A stretch of DNA of 5,607 nt from Bordetella parapertussis. GTDB lineage: Bacteria; Pseudomonadota; Gammaproteobacteria; Burkholderiales; Burkholderiaceae_B. The notes under the pieces were generated by a model. That model saw only the letters and a program-made list of their open reading frames with translations. It did not search any database and was not told the origin of the DNA. The stretch covers positions 1 through 5,607 of the forward strand of contig CAMCWG010000198.1 of NCBI GenBank assembly GCA_945882005.1, written 5' to 3'. The translations under genes were made by a program, and so were the position numbers. Below, piece by piece: positions 5,353 to 5,607 of this stretch. The stretch's first letter is position 1. Every line of letters begins with the position of its first letter.

Positions 5353-5607
5353 ATGCGCAGCAACCGACGTTTAGGCATCCTCCTGCTCACAGTTTTACTC
5401 GCGATCGGATTACTCACTAGCTGTTCCGTGAAAGACTGGCCTGCTTTTCTGGGGTTGATGGAGCACGAGCACACAGCTCAAACCGATCTTGTACCCAGTG
5501 CGTCCATTTGGCCCAGCATCAGTCAGCACTACCAGCTACCGAAGATCAATACCCCGCGTGTCACGCAACAAGCCCGGATATACGCTGCCGGGGCGAATCA
5601 CTTTCAA
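5353..5607 (+). CDS. Lipoprotein resembling MltD-type lytic murein transglycosylase, N-terminal fragment (cut by window edge)
   Basis: The first 85 codons are present and the frame is open to the right edge. The protein starts MRSNRRLG, then a hydrophobic core (about 7-21) and the lipobox L-T-S-C with Cys24 as the lipidation site. Ser25 at +2 suggests sorting to the outer membrane. After a variable linker, SIWPSISQHYQLPKINTPRV (51-70) and the following QQARIYAAGANHFQ resemble the segment preceding the SLT catalytic domain in MltD proteins, where a Trp, a F/Y-x-L/M-P and a P-x-V recur. MltD cleaves peptidoglycan glycan strands with anhydro-muramic acid formation. The catalytic Glu region and LysM repeats would be beyond the edge, so the family call is provisional; the lipoprotein call is firm. 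AGAGG lies 11 nt before the ATG. The gene is divergent from ratA. Confidence 0.65.
   Translation, partial: MRSNRRLGILLLTVLLAIGLLTSCSVKDWPAFLGLMEHEHTAQTDLVPSASIWPSISQHYQLPKINTPRVTQQARIYAAGANHFQ

Noticed and set aside
5325..5353. TTGACC as the -35 of the lipoprotein promoter
   Set aside because: The matching -10 position falls on TCGTTA overlapping the start codon, which leaves no room for a leader or ribosome-binding site.
5253..5474. N-terminal extension of RatA by up to 74 residues
   Set aside because: Family similarity begins at the ATG at 5250-5252; the extension is antisense to the lipoprotein signal peptide and resembles no RatA sequence I know.
1..5607. CRISPR arrays, insertion sequences, phage genes, toxin-antitoxin or defence systems
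   Set aside because: No repeated units, transposase-like proteins or defence motifs were found. RatA is sometimes called a toxin, but its partner here is RnfH and the pair is a common housekeeping arrangement.

Overview
The window is ordinary, densely packed bacterial chromosome with roughly balanced base composition. It looks like a betaproteobacterium, probably Burkholderiales. The basis is the divergent mltG/ygfZ pair, the ratA-rnfH pair and the overall protein flavour; this is a judgement from recognition, not a search. No tRNA, rRNA, insertion sequence, phage gene or CRISPR array was seen.

Layout from left to right. The 5' end of mltG (cell-wall endolytic transglycosylase) leaves on the minus strand at the left edge (1-133). 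A 60-bp divergent spacer separates it from ygfZ (194-1228, plus), an iron-sulfur-cluster-related, GcvT-like folate-binding protein. ygfZ meets the 3' end of a five-gene minus-strand cluster head-on, with only 7 bp between the two stop codons. In transcription order, right to left, the cluster is ratA (START-domain protein), rnfH (small ubiquitin-fold-like protein), an isobutyryl-CoA dehydrogenase-like acyl-CoA dehydrogenase, a 3-hydroxyisobutyryl-CoA hydrolase and mmsB (3-hydroxyisobutyrate dehydrogenase). After a 100-bp divergent spacer, the 5' end of a lipoprotein resembling MltD-type lytic transglycosylases runs off the right edge on the plus strand.

The last three genes of the cluster encode three steps of valine catabolism: isobutyryl-CoA to methacrylyl-CoA, then (after a hydration not encoded here) 3-hydroxyisobutyryl-CoA to 3-hydroxyisobutyrate, then to methylmalonate semialdehyde. 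They are joined by two ATGA stop/start overlaps, and ratA/rnfH by a TGATG overlap, so the set looks like one translationally coupled operon. The enoyl-CoA hydratase and the methylmalonate-semialdehyde dehydrogenase (mmsA) are missing from it and must be supplied from elsewhere.

I see no clearly new biological system. The two most interesting non-coding signals are: (1) at the rnfH/acyl-CoA dehydrogenase junction, three short segments able to form mutually exclusive hairpins, one of which would cover the Shine-Dalgarno and start codon of the dehydrogenase; and (2) a 22-bp near-perfect dyad between ratA and the lipoprotein gene, whose two arms each contain a -10-like hexamer.
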